NCBI GenBank assembly: GCA_903958995.1
Contig: CAJBVG010000178.1
Span: forward strand, 1-13,278
DNA: 13,278 bases
Origin: an uncultured bacterium
Lineage (GTDB): Bacteria > Bacteroidota > Bacteroidia > Sphingobacteriales > Sphingobacteriaceae
Direction of reading: 5' to 3'
Below the pieces are notes generated by a model. It ran no database searches and was not told the DNA's origin. It saw only the letters and a list, made by a program, of their open reading frames with translations. How positions within the stretch are numbered: position 1 is the first letter of the stretch; the number at the start of each line of letters is the position of its first letter. The position numbers were made by a program, and so were the translations under genes. This document shows, one piece after another, positions 1 to 7,815 of the stretch.

Positions 1-1992
1 GGAAAAAATCAATACAAGCCTAAAGAATTTTGGACACAAGGAGAAACGGAATCGAACTCATGTTGGTTTCCAACAATAGAAGCAGGTAACGAACGTTTCA
101 CTCAAGAAATTGCCATTACTGTTGATACTTCTTTCGTAACCTTATCAAATGGTCGTTTAGTATATTCTACAAATCAATCTAATGGTACTCGAACAGATTA
201 TTGGAAACAAGATTTGCCTCATGCTCCTTACTTAGTATTTCTAGGTGGTGGGAAATTTACTGTGTATAAAGACAAGTGGAGAAACATGGAAGTTAACTAC
301 TACATGGAACCAGAATTTGCTCCTTATGCAAAATTAATTTTCGGTAAAACTCCAGAGATGATTGAATTTTTCTCAAATCGTTTAGGTGTACCTTATGCTT
401 GGGATAAATACTCACAAATTGTAGTTCGTGATTTTGTTTCCGGTGCAATGGAAAATACCGGTTGTGTTACCTTTTACGACGATATGAATAAAACAGATCG
501 CGATTACATGGATCAAACTGATGAAGATATTATTTCACACGAATTGTTTCATCACTGGTTCGGCGATTTAGTGACTTGTGAGTCGTGGCCAAACCTGCCA
601 TTAAACGAATCGTTTGCTACCTACGGCGAATACTTATGGGATGAGTTTAAATATGGTAGAGATGAAGCTGATAAGGATGGATACAATGATTTAGGAGCTT
701 ACTTAGGCACAGCAAGAAACGGTAGAGTAGATATGATTCGTTTTGATTTAGCAGATCGTGAAGCTATGTTCGACGGGAACTCCTACCAAAAAGGTGGTCG
801 TATTTTACACATGTTACGTAAGTATGTAGGTGATGATGCTTTCTTTGCTTCTCTAAAATTATACTTAGAAACTAATAAATTTAAACCAGTAGAAATTCAC
901 CATTTACGTTTAGCATTCGAAGAAACAACTGGAGAAGATTTGAATTGGTTCTTCAACGAGTGGTTCTTAAACCAAGGCCACCCAGAGCTAGAATTCAATT
1001 ATTCATATAATGCCGATAAAAAATTGGCAAGTGTAAAAATTAATCAAACACAAGACTTAAAGAAAAACCCATTATACAAATTACCTCTCGATATCGATGT
1101 ATATGTATACGGAAAAGCAATACGTAAACGTGTAATATTAGATAGTGTTTCGAAAACATTTGATTTTGCTGCTGATGTACAACCTTCATTAATTAATGTT
1201 GATGCTGAAAAAATGTTATTGTGTACTAAGAAAGATAATCACTCGAAAGAAGAATGGCTTTACATGTTTAATAGCGCGCCATTATACCTAGATAGACAAG
1301 AATCACTAACTGCTTTGGATGCTTATAAATCAGATTCCTTAGTTCAGATGGCTTTTGTAAAATCATTAAACGATCCTTCTTATGCGATTCGTAACATCGG
1401 AATTTCTAAAGTGAAAGATCTTAATCCAAATAATCAAAAATCAGTTTACGAGAGAATAAAAGTTCTTGCTACAAAAGACGAAAACTCTTCAGTACGCTCA
1501 AGAGCATTGAAAACATTAGCAGATGTGTATTCTTCTGAAAACAATGCAGATATTTATGCAGCCGCTGCTCTAGATCGTTCTTATGCTGTTGAAGCATCCT
1601 TGTTAAAAATTTATAGCACTTCTAATAAAGATAAAGCTTGGGAAATTGCAAAGAAAGAAAGTTCATCTGAGAATGGAAGCATGCGTTCAGCAATTGCAGA
1701 ATTCTATGCAAAAGAAGGAACTGCAGCAGAACATCAATTCTTTATTAATGCCTTTACTCGTGGTAGTGGCTTCTCTTTATTCTTCATCATCCCACAATAT
1801 AAAACATACATTAAACGTATGGATGATGCCACGATAAAAGATGGTATTGAACCAGCATTAGGAATTGCTAAGAAGAGCTCGAACCCATTTGTTACGAATT
1901 CTGTAAAAGGTATTTTGAAAGAAATGAAATCTGCAGCGAAAAGTGAAGAGTTACAGAAAGAAATTCAAACTGCAATAGACTCCTTAAAATAA
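1..1992 (+). CDS. M1 family zinc aminopeptidase, 5' end outside window
   Basis: This is the C-terminal 663 residues of an M1 (gluzincin) metallopeptidase, which removes N-terminal residues from peptides. The frame is open from base 1, so the true start lies upstream; the TTG at 214 is internal. The substrate-anchoring GAMEN motif is at visible residues 148-152 (bases 442-456). The zinc site HELFH is at 180-184 (538-552), followed after exactly 18 residues by the third ligand Glu203 in NESFA (607-609). The family's catalytic Tyr is probably Tyr262 in YQKGG (784-786). All active-site elements are therefore intact. From about residue 375 the protein becomes alpha-helical and HEAT-like, as in the C-terminal domain of larger M1 enzymes. 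Bacteroidota relatives are often secreted or periplasmic, but any signal peptide is outside the window. It converges on the TerC-family gene, with a hairpin just after the stop. Family assignment is very secure; substrate preference is unknown. Confidence 0.96.
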   Translation, partial: GKNQYKPKEFWTQGETESNSCWFPTIEAGNERFTQEIAITVDTSFVTLSNGRLVYSTNQSNGTRTDYWKQDLPHAPYLVFLGGGKFTVYKDKWRNMEVNYYMEPEFAPYAKLIFGKTPEMIEFFSNRLGVPYAWDKYSQIVVRDFVSGAMENTGCVTFYDDMNKTDRDYMDQTDEDIISHELFHHWFGDLVTCESWPNLPLNESFATYGEYLWDEFKYGRDEADKDGYNDLGAYLGTARNGRVDMIRFDLADREAMFDGNSYQKGGRILHMLRKYVGDDAFFASLKLYLETNKFKPVEIHHLRLAFEETTGEDLNWFFNEWFLNQGHPELEFNYSYNADKKLASVKINQTQDLKKNPLYKLPLDIDVYVYGKAIRKRVILDSVSKTFDFAADVQPSLINVDAEKMLLCTKKDNHSKEEWLYMFNSAPLYLDRQESLTALDAYKSDSLVQMAFVKSLNDPSYAIRNIGISKVKDLNPNNQKSVYERIKVLATKDENSSVRSRALKTLADVYSSENNADIYAAAALDRSYAVEASLLKIYSTSNKDKAWEIAKKESSSENGSMRSAIAEFYAKEGTAAEHQFFINAFTRGSGFSLFFIIPQYKTYIKRMDDATIKDGIEPALGIAKKSSNPFVTNSVKGILKEMKSAAKSEELQKEIQTAIDSLK

Positions 1993-2006
1993 TCCGAAAA
2001 TATGCT

Positions 2007-2041
2007 AATGTGCATCCCGATAGCTATCGGGAGTGCACATT
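2007..2041. terminator. Palindromic hairpin between convergent genes, probable bidirectional terminator
   Basis: A 15-bp stem is seen directly. AATGTGCA-type arms (2007-2014 with 2034-2041) flank TCCCGATA (2015-2022) and its complement TATCGGGA (2025-2032). There is a 2-base GC centre and one bulged G at 2033. It starts 15 bases after the M1 peptidase stop and ends 29 bases before the terC-family stop, so it sits where a terminator serving both convergent genes is expected. No long T-run follows on the plus strand (only TTTAATTT). Termination is therefore inferred from position and stem strength. The inner palindrome could also belong to a dispersed repeat family. Confidence 0.6.
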
Positions 2042-2044
2042 TAA

Positions 2045-2077
2045 TTTACGCATCTGCATATTTACGCATTTACGCAT
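2045..2077. repeat. Three direct copies of TTTACGCAT
   Basis: The nonamer TTTACGCAT occurs at 2045-2053, 2061-2069 and 2069-2077. The last two copies share one base, and a partial GCAT lies between the first two (2056-2059, GCAT within CTGCATAT). The third copy runs into the end of the terC-family gene and supplies its stop codon (TTA at 2070-2072, read as TAA on the minus strand) and its last codons. Function is unknown. The repeats sit right beside the hairpin at 2007-2041. Confidence 0.6.
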
Positions 2078-2780
2078 TGGATTTTTTCTTCAATCTCAAA
2101 TTCAACATCTCTACTAAAACAGAGAATGCCATAGCGAAGTAGATATATCCTTTTGGAATATGTTGATCTAATCCTTCCCCTAAAAGTGATACTCCGATAA
2201 GCACTAAGAATGATAATGCTAACATTTTTACTGTTGGGTGATTGTTCACAAATTTACTAATGGATTCTGCTGCGAAGAGCATAATAATCACAGCAATAAT
2301 TACAGCTGCAACCATCACTCCAATTTGATTTGCCATTCCCACCGCAGTAATAACCGAATCGAGTGAGAACACAATATCTAACAATAATATTTGAACTATA
2401 ATACCTGAAAAAGTTGCTCTGCCTTTAATTTCCGTATCGTGATTTTCGCCTTCTAATTTTTCATGAATTTCTGTTGTTGCTTTGTAAATTAAGAACAATC
2501 CCCCGATGAGTAAAATCAAATCTCTTCCAGAAATTTCTTGACTAACAATCGTAAAGATTGGAGCTGTTAAGCTCATTACCCAGTTTAACGATAACAATAA
2601 TAATACTCGAGTTATAAGGGCTAAACTTAAACCCAGTCGGCGTGCTCGTTTTTGATCGCCTTTTGGGAGTTTACCAGATAAAATGGAAATGAAAACAATG
2701 TTATCAATACCAAGTACGATTTCTAAAACAGTAAGTGTAAATAATCCAATCCAAACATTGGGGTCGGTTAAAAATTCCAT
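2070..2780 (-). CDS. TerC-family integral membrane protein (YgdQ-like, no CBS domains)
   Basis: A 236-residue inner-membrane protein with about seven hydrophobic helices (roughly residues 8-33, 49-70, 86-100, 121-148, 150-172, 184-201 and 209-228). The two TerC signatures are present: EIVLGIDNIVF at 20-30 in the first helix and DIVFSLDSV at 135-143 in the fourth. Their conserved acidic residues are thought to handle divalent metal. Characterised TerC relatives (Alx in E. coli, MeeF/MeeY in Bacillus) export manganese or help load it onto secreted enzymes, so a role in Mn2+ efflux is a family-based inference. The length matches the short YgdQ-type branch, which lacks the C-terminal CBS/CorC region. 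The start is an ATG at 2780, only 8 nt after the MFS stop, so the two genes are probably cotranscribed. The stop lies inside a short repeat. Family call is secure; the transported ion is not shown. Confidence 0.92.
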   Translation of the reverse strand: MEFLTDPNVWIGLFTLTVLEIVLGIDNIVFISILSGKLPKGDQKRARRLGLSLALITRVLLLLSLNWVMSLTAPIFTIVSQEISGRDLILLIGGLFLIYKATTEIHEKLEGENHDTEIKGRATFSGIIVQILLLDIVFSLDSVITAVGMANQIGVMVAAVIIAVIIMLFAAESISKFVNNHPTVKMLALSFLVLIGVSLLGEGLDQHIPKGYIYFAMAFSVLVEMLNLRLKKKSNA

Positions 2781-2788
2781 GTAGTTAT

Positions 2789-4036
2789 TTATAATTTTAA
2801 GTTTCTAAGTTTAGGTGCAAATCTAGCAGTAATACTGGTAACTAATAATGTCATGCTTCCGCCAAAGATAATTGAAGGCACCAATCCCAGTAATTTAGCA
2901 GCAAATCCCGATTCAAATGCACCAATTTCATTTGATGAGCCTATAAATATACTATTCACAGATGATACTCTACCTCGCATGTGGTCTGGAGTAAACAATT
3001 GTACAATAGTAGTTCTAATAACAACACTAATATTATCAAACGCTCCACCCAAGGCTAAAAAGAAAATAGACAAATAGAAATTACGAGATAATGCAAAGCC
3101 TATGGAACAAGCTCCAAATAGTGCAACTGCATATAATAATTTTTTACCTGCTCCTTTTTGTAATGGGTAAAAGGTTAGAACAATCGCCATTGCTAATGCA
3201 CCAATGGCTGGTGCTGCTCTGAGTACCCCTAAGCCTTTCGGGCCAACGTGTAATATTTGATCGGCAACCATAGGGAGTAATGCTACTGCACCTCCAAAGA
3301 ATACTGCGAAAAAATCTAATGACAATGCTCCAAGCAATAACTGATTAGAAAATACAAAGCGTAATCCGGCAGTAATACTGTCTTTTATACTTTCTATTTT
3401 TTCTGATTTTATAACAGCTCTCGTAGCAATAAAGGAGAAAAAGAAAAATGCAAATCCAAAAAACAAAGTGTTTATTAAATACGCTTTTGCTACGCCTAGA
3501 AACCCATAAACGAAACCACCTAATGCTGGTCCACCCACTGCGCCGATTTGCCAAACCGTACTATTCCATGTAGAAGAGTTTCCGAATATTTTTTTAGGAA
3601 CTACTTGCGACATGATGGCAAACATCGATGGACTAATAAATCCTCGTGCTAATCCGGTAGTAAATATGAGTAAGTAAATTGGTGTTGTGCCAAAATGCTG
3701 TATGTGTTGATTGTTATACGAGAAATAAAAAAGTAATGCGGATGATGCAACTAAAATGGAAATAGCAGTCATCAATATCTTTCTCCGATCATAATGATCT
3801 ACAACATATCCTGCAAACAAGGCAATTAAAATATACGGAACTGCTTCCGCAAGTCCTATCAATCCTAGTGAAAGCGGGTCTTTCGTGAGTTCGTAAATTT
3901 GCCAACCCACACAAACGGCCTGGAAATTAACAGCAGTGGTTAAGAAAAATCGTCCTAAAATATAAAATCGAAACTCTGCGAACCTTAAGGCCGCAAAGGG
4001 GTCGTGTTTCTCTTTACCGTTCGTGGGTGTATCCAT
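2789..4036 (-). CDS. MFS transporter of the EntS/MFS_3 exporter type
   Basis: A 415-residue polytopic protein of the major facilitator superfamily, expected to have 12 membrane helices and to work as a proton-coupled exporter in the inner membrane. After a short hydrophilic N-terminus (MDTPTNGKEKHDPF) comes the first helix. The loop between helices 2 and 3 carries the motif-A-like GYVVDHYDRRKIL. Mid-protein GPALGGF and the C-terminal segment SSNEIGAFESG are typical of the MFS_3 group, which includes the enterobactin exporter EntS. I place the start at the ATG at 4036: the frame is open to a TTG at 4066, but the ATG is the first strong start and is preceded by the A-rich GTGAAAGAAGC. A candidate -7 box lies at 4114-4121. 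The gene is the first of a pair with the TerC-family gene. Substrate is unknown; metal chelates or drugs are both plausible. Confidence 0.9.
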   Translation of the reverse strand: MDTPTNGKEKHDPFAALRFAEFRFYILGRFFLTTAVNFQAVCVGWQIYELTKDPLSLGLIGLAEAVPYILIALFAGYVVDHYDRRKILMTAISILVASSALLFYFSYNNQHIQHFGTTPIYLLIFTTGLARGFISPSMFAIMSQVVPKKIFGNSSTWNSTVWQIGAVGGPALGGFVYGFLGVAKAYLINTLFFGFAFFFFSFIATRAVIKSEKIESIKDSITAGLRFVFSNQLLLGALSLDFFAVFFGGAVALLPMVADQILHVGPKGLGVLRAAPAIGALAMAIVLTFYPLQKGAGKKLLYAVALFGACSIGFALSRNFYLSIFFLALGGAFDNISVVIRTTIVQLFTPDHMRGRVSSVNSIFIGSSNEIGAFESGFAAKLLGLVPSIIFGGSMTLLVTSITARFAPKLRNLKL

Positions 4037-4113
4037 TATGCTTCTTTCACTGAATCGTAAGCCCAAACACAGTAAAAATCTTCTAATTTTCTGAACATGT
4101 TGAGAGTTTTACC

Positions 4114-4121
4114 CAAATCTA
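4114..4121 (-). promoter_or_regulatory. Candidate -7 box for the MFS-terC operon
   Basis: Read on the minus strand the sequence is TAGATTTG, an exact match to the Bacteroidota -7 consensus TAnnTTTG. It lies 77 bases upstream of the MFS ATG and would give a leader of about 70 nt. I see no good TTTG -33 element about 20 bases upstream, so this is a position-supported guess. Confidence 0.4.
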
Positions 4122-4153
4122 CAATTTCATCCGTATTTTTCGCTTGAAAATCA

Positions 4154-4161
4154 TACTTTTG
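4154..4161 (+). promoter_or_regulatory. Candidate -7 box for aspS
   Basis: TACTTTTG is an exact match to TAnnTTTG. It ends 18 bases before the aspS ATG at 4180, so transcription would start about a dozen bases ahead of the start codon. The upstream -33 region (around 4131-4140, ending in a T-run) is only a weak match to TTTG. It is divergent from the candidate minus-strand box at 4114-4121. Confidence 0.45.
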
Positions 4162-4179
4162 AGATTCAATTTTTTAATT

Positions 4180-5922
4180 ATGTTAAGGACACATACTTGC
4201 GGGGCGTTAAGCAATCAAGATTTAGGTAAAGAGGTAATACTCAGTGGTTGGGTACAAAAATCGAGAGATTTAGGTGGAATGACTTTCATTGATGTTAGAG
4301 ACCGATACGGAGTCACTCAATTGGTTTTCAATATGGAAGAAAATGACGGGTTGTGTAAACAAGCTCGTTCATTAGGGCGTGAATATGTCATCCAAGTGAA
4401 AGGAACCGTAATTGAGCGTAGCAATAAAAATCCTAAAATGCCAACGGGAGATGTGGAAATTAAAGTTTCAGATCTTGAAATTTTAAATGAATCGAAAGTT
4501 CCTCCATTTATTATTGATGATGAAACAGATGGTGGTGAGGAATTACGTGCAAAATATAGATACTTAGATTTAAGAAGAAATCCTGTTCGTAAGAACTTAG
4601 AACTTCGCCATCGTATGGCTCAAGAAACACGTAAGTACATGGATTCACTTGATTTTATTGAAGTGGAAACTCCAGTGCTTATTAAATCAACTCCAGAAGG
4701 AGCTCGCGATTTCGTTGTGCCAAGTAGAATGAACCAAGGTGAATTTTATGCCTTACCTCAATCTCCTCAAACATTTAAACAATTATTAATGGTTTCTGGT
4801 TTCGACCGTTACTTCCAAATTGTAAAGTGTTTTCGTGATGAAGACTTACGTGCCGATCGTCAACCTGAGTTTACTCAAATCGATTGTGAGATGTCGTTTG
4901 TAACACAAGAAGATATTTTAAATACTTTCGAAGGCTTAGCGAAACATTTATTTAAAGCAGTGAAAGGAATTGAAATTCATGAGTTCCCTCGCATGACTTA
5001 TGCAGATGCTATGCGAATCTATGGTTCTGATAAACCGGATATTCGTTTCGAAATGAAATTCGTAGAGTTGAATGATGTAACGAAAGGAAAAGAATTTAAA
5101 GTGTTTGATGATGCGGAACTTGTTGTTGGTATCTGTGCGAAAGGTTGTGCCGAATATACACGTAAGCAATTAGATGAATTAACGGACTTCGTGAAGCGCC
5201 CGCAAATAGGAGCTACCGGACTTATATACGCACGTGTGCAGGCAGATGGTTCTGTGAAATCATCAGTTGATAAATTTTATGATGAAGCTGCATTGTCAGC
5301 CTGGAAAAATAAATTCAATGCTGAGCCAGGAGATTTAATTTTAATATTAGCGGGTAATCAAGATAAAACACGCAAAGCATTAAACGAACTTCGTTTAGAA
5401 ATGGGTAATCGTTTAGGGCTTCGTGCTAAAAATGTTTTTGCTCCGCTTTGGGTGTTAGATTTTCCATTGTTAGAGTGGGACGAAGAGTCGGCTCGATTCC
5501 ATGCAATGCATCATCCATTTACTTCACCTAAGCCAGAAGATATTGCTATGTTAAATACCAAGCCAGGAGATGTGCGTGCGAACGCTTATGACATGGTTGT
5601 CAATGGTACTGAGATTGGTGGTGGTTCTATTCGAATATTCAATAAAGAATTACAAGCAACCATGTTTGAGTTGTTAGGATTCACAAAAGAAGAAGCTCAA
5701 AAACAATTTGGATTCTTAATGGATGCTTTTGAATTTGGTGCACCTCCACACGGTGGTATTGCATTTGGATTCGATCGTTGGTGCTCATTATTTGCAGAAC
5801 TCGATTCGATTCGTGATGTAATTGCTTTCCCTAAAAATAATTCAGGTAGAGATGTGATGATTGATTCTCCATCAACAATATCTAATGATCAATTAAAAGA
5901 ATTAGGGATTAAAACTTCTTAG
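4180..5922 (+). CDS. aspS: Aspartyl-tRNA synthetase, bacterial type
   Basis: A 580-residue class IIb synthetase that charges tRNA-Asp with aspartate in the cytoplasm. The N-terminal OB-fold anticodon domain holds GWVQKSRDLGG (23-33). The catalytic core has motif 1 around FIEVETPVL, the flipping loop STPEGARDF, the aspartate-recognition QSPQ, motif 2 with FRDEDLRADRQPEF, and motif 3 AFGFDRW near the C-terminus. A GAD-type insertion domain lies between motifs 2 and 3, as in other bacterial AspRS, and the length is normal. Leu31 in RDLG is the residue found in tRNA-Asp-specific enzymes; non-discriminating ones usually have His there. This suggests an enzyme that does not mischarge tRNA-Asn. I chose the ATG at 4180 (MLRTHTCG, the family's usual N-terminus) over the in-frame TTG at 4144. 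Its stop codon overlaps the stop of the convergent surface-protein gene. Confidence 0.98.
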   Translation: MLRTHTCGALSNQDLGKEVILSGWVQKSRDLGGMTFIDVRDRYGVTQLVFNMEENDGLCKQARSLGREYVIQVKGTVIERSNKNPKMPTGDVEIKVSDLEILNESKVPPFIIDDETDGGEELRAKYRYLDLRRNPVRKNLELRHRMAQETRKYMDSLDFIEVETPVLIKSTPEGARDFVVPSRMNQGEFYALPQSPQTFKQLLMVSGFDRYFQIVKCFRDEDLRADRQPEFTQIDCEMSFVTQEDILNTFEGLAKHLFKAVKGIEIHEFPRMTYADAMRIYGSDKPDIRFEMKFVELNDVTKGKEFKVFDDAELVVGICAKGCAEYTRKQLDELTDFVKRPQIGATGLIYARVQADGSVKSSVDKFYDEAALSAWKNKFNAEPGDLILILAGNQDKTRKALNELRLEMGNRLGLRAKNVFAPLWVLDFPLLEWDEESARFHAMHHPFTSPKPEDIAMLNTKPGDVRANAYDMVVNGTEIGGGSIRIFNKELQATMFELLGFTKEEAQKQFGFLMDAFEFGAPPHGGIAFGFDRWCSLFAELDSIRDVIAFPKNNSGRDVMIDSPSTISNDQLKELGIKTS

Positions 5923-7775
5923 TGAGTAATTCCTGTAATAACTGGTTTCGCTACAACCTGAACGTTTCTTCGTTTAGTTGTAGTGCAACCATTTGGAGTG
6001 GTTTCTACTACTTCAATATAGCCTAATCCTAAAGTTGTCCATTTTACCTGTACCGTATTAGTACTACCACCAAGCATAACAATTCCTTTGTTGATACTCC
6101 ACTGATAAGTATTTACCGCTATGTTGTTCGTAGTATAAACATCAATTGTATTTACATCACAGGCAATTGTATCTCCTGAAACTATCGGTGTTGGTTTCGC
6201 ATAACTTGAAATGAAAATTGTGTCTTCATAACATGCAATCGAATTCGTTTCCAAAACACGTAAGGTGTCATTTCCTGTTTTTGTTTTATAAGTAATGCTC
6301 GATGTTAACGGATTACTAGTAATAGCATTTTTGGATGAAGTCCAACTGTAAGTATTGCCAATAACATTATTGGTTGAGAAAGTTACTGTACTGTCTATTG
6401 CGCAGTAGTTAGTGTTTCCAATAATATTGGGATTTGGTTTTGGAATAGCAAGTGTGAGAATGGTATCTTTTACTACATTAACATACCACCATGTATTCAT
6501 AGTATTCACATTCCCAAAATCTGTGCTCGGCCAAGGGTGGCAAGCAACATCTGTACATCCAATTAAATTGCTTCCTCCTCCAGGTATTCGTGTATCATCC
6601 CAAAATAATTTTGGTTTTATAACTAAGGGGCGAATTGAACTTACAATGATACCACTCGTTAAATTTTCTACATCATAAATGGGCAAATTGGTTAATCCAA
6701 ATTTATACTCTGCATTAACTTCAAAGTTTATAGTTTGATTTACGGGATTGCCTAAACCATCTTTTCCATCCCAAGGAATACAAGTAGTTCCGGCGTTTAC
6801 ATATTGCCCAACTGTGATATCTTTGGTTCCACTTTGATAACCTGGCACTCCATTTAAATTCATTAAAAACTCAATGTTTCCTGGCGCATCTGTAGTAACA
6901 TTTAAACAATAGTTAGGCGCACAACCGGTAAGTTGTATATCGGTTTGTATTGTGCCAATTACTCCATTCGGATATACAATAATATCTGGATCGTTTAAAA
7001 ATATTTTATAAGATGGATAAGTAAATTCACCTGGGCGTGATTGTCTATCTAAGGCTGGGTTTCCAGTATTAGTACAACCAGAAGTATTACAAGCTACTCT
7101 AAATGCATAAGGTTGTATGCCATTAAAATTTACTGAAGTTACTACACCATCATTTGAGTAAACGAAAAATGTTCCTTTAAACTGATTGGCAAATGAATTA
7201 CTAGACATGGCCCAATTCTTAGACCATAACCTACCTGGTTTTGCAAGCATAGCAACCGTATCAATTACAGTAATGTCGAACATTTCGAAAACACGACGAT
7301 TTGAATTATTACTGTTCGCGATTGTTGCATTACCTTGGTTGAACTCTATGTAGTAATCGCCAAGCATACTTGGATTCAATTGTAAGGATACATATCCAGT
7401 AGCTGGACTTATTTTTGTTGGTCCTGCCACTGCCTTTGTATAAGAACTAATAAAACCTGTTCCAGCACTTGGAATTTTTGTAGGTCCCATCACAGTATTT
7501 CCGTTAGGGTCTTTTATTCTGAAGTAAACATCAGTTTTCGCAGCACTACCATCGGTAATTCTACCAAACCCAAAATAGATACGTTCAGTATTTTTGTTAA
7601 TATTAATTTGTAAACGCTCATCGGTAGTTGCTAGATAAGTAGCAAACTTTTCTGCATTGTGGTGTATTTGCATGTACCCGAAATCACCCGAAGCAGGACG
7701 TAGTTGCTTCGTGCCCTCTGCGAAAGTTTGGCTAAATGAAATTAAGAATGTAAGTGTAATAATGAATCTCAACAT
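5919..7775 (-). CDS. Secreted multi-domain surface protein with Ig/PKD-like repeats, apparently lacking a sorting domain
   Basis: A 618-residue exported protein of the kind found on Bacteroidota cell surfaces; the exact function is not recognised. Residues 1-19 form a signal peptide (MLRFIITLTFLISFSQTFA, probable cut after Ala19). Then come a beta-rich N-terminal region, a module with WDGKDGLGNP (335-344), PIYDVEN (365-371), KLFWDD (389-394) and a Cys-containing segment ending GCTDVACHPW, and two Ig/PKD-like repeats (about 445-524 and 526-607). Each repeat opens with a KP-rich linker (AIPKPNPNIIG, YAKPTPIVSG) and has a Cys pair. A third linker, VAKPVITGITH, starts at 608 and the protein ends there, so the C-terminal sorting domain normally expected for type IX secretion is absent. 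The ATG at 7775 is chosen because it gives a clean signal peptide; longer forms run into the upstream gene. It lies 40 nt downstream of the methyltransferase-like gene, probably cotranscribed, and its stop overlaps that of aspS. Confidence 0.82.
   Translation of the reverse strand: MLRFIITLTFLISFSQTFAEGTKQLRPASGDFGYMQIHHNAEKFATYLATTDERLQININKNTERIYFGFGRITDGSAAKTDVYFRIKDPNGNTVMGPTKIPSAGTGFISSYTKAVAGPTKISPATGYVSLQLNPSMLGDYYIEFNQGNATIANSNNSNRRVFEMFDITVIDTVAMLAKPGRLWSKNWAMSSNSFANQFKGTFFVYSNDGVVTSVNFNGIQPYAFRVACNTSGCTNTGNPALDRQSRPGEFTYPSYKIFLNDPDIIVYPNGVIGTIQTDIQLTGCAPNYCLNVTTDAPGNIEFLMNLNGVPGYQSGTKDITVGQYVNAGTTCIPWDGKDGLGNPVNQTINFEVNAEYKFGLTNLPIYDVENLTSGIIVSSIRPLVIKPKLFWDDTRIPGGGSNLIGCTDVACHPWPSTDFGNVNTMNTWWYVNVVKDTILTLAIPKPNPNIIGNTNYCAIDSTVTFSTNNVIGNTYSWTSSKNAITSNPLTSSITYKTKTGNDTLRVLETNSIACYEDTIFISSYAKPTPIVSGDTIACDVNTIDVYTTNNIAVNTYQWSINKGIVMLGGSTNTVQVKWTTLGLGYIEVVETTPNGCTTTKRRNVQVVAKPVITGITH
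5949..5985. terminator. Imperfect inverted repeat 26 bases after the aspS stop, possible terminator
   Basis: CTACAAC (5951-5957) pairs with GTTGTAG (5977-5983), and an inner AACG/CGTT stem (5961-5964 with 5971-5974) closes a TTTCTT loop. A C-G pair and a G-T wobble extend the base. It lies inside the coding region of the convergent surface-protein gene and has no T-run after it. Because aspS has no intergenic space in which to terminate, a terminator within the opposing gene is plausible but unproven. Confidence 0.22.
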
Positions 7776-7815
7776 TAAAACTCGTTTACGAATATTTTGA
7801 CAAAAGGTTGTCGAT

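Noticed and set aside
2853..3077. Open frame on the plus strand antisense to the MFS gene
   Set aside because: It has no recognisable domain or leader, and the opposite strand is a well-conserved transporter. It is a shadow frame; the same applies to short frames at 1646-1837, 3345-3554, 4948-5169, 6412-6678 and 7829-8014.
4144..4179. N-terminal extension of aspS from a TTG codon
   Set aside because: The added residues are hydrophobic and unlike AspRS N-termini. The ATG at 4180 gives the standard MLRTHTCG start, and the candidate -7 box lies inside the extension.
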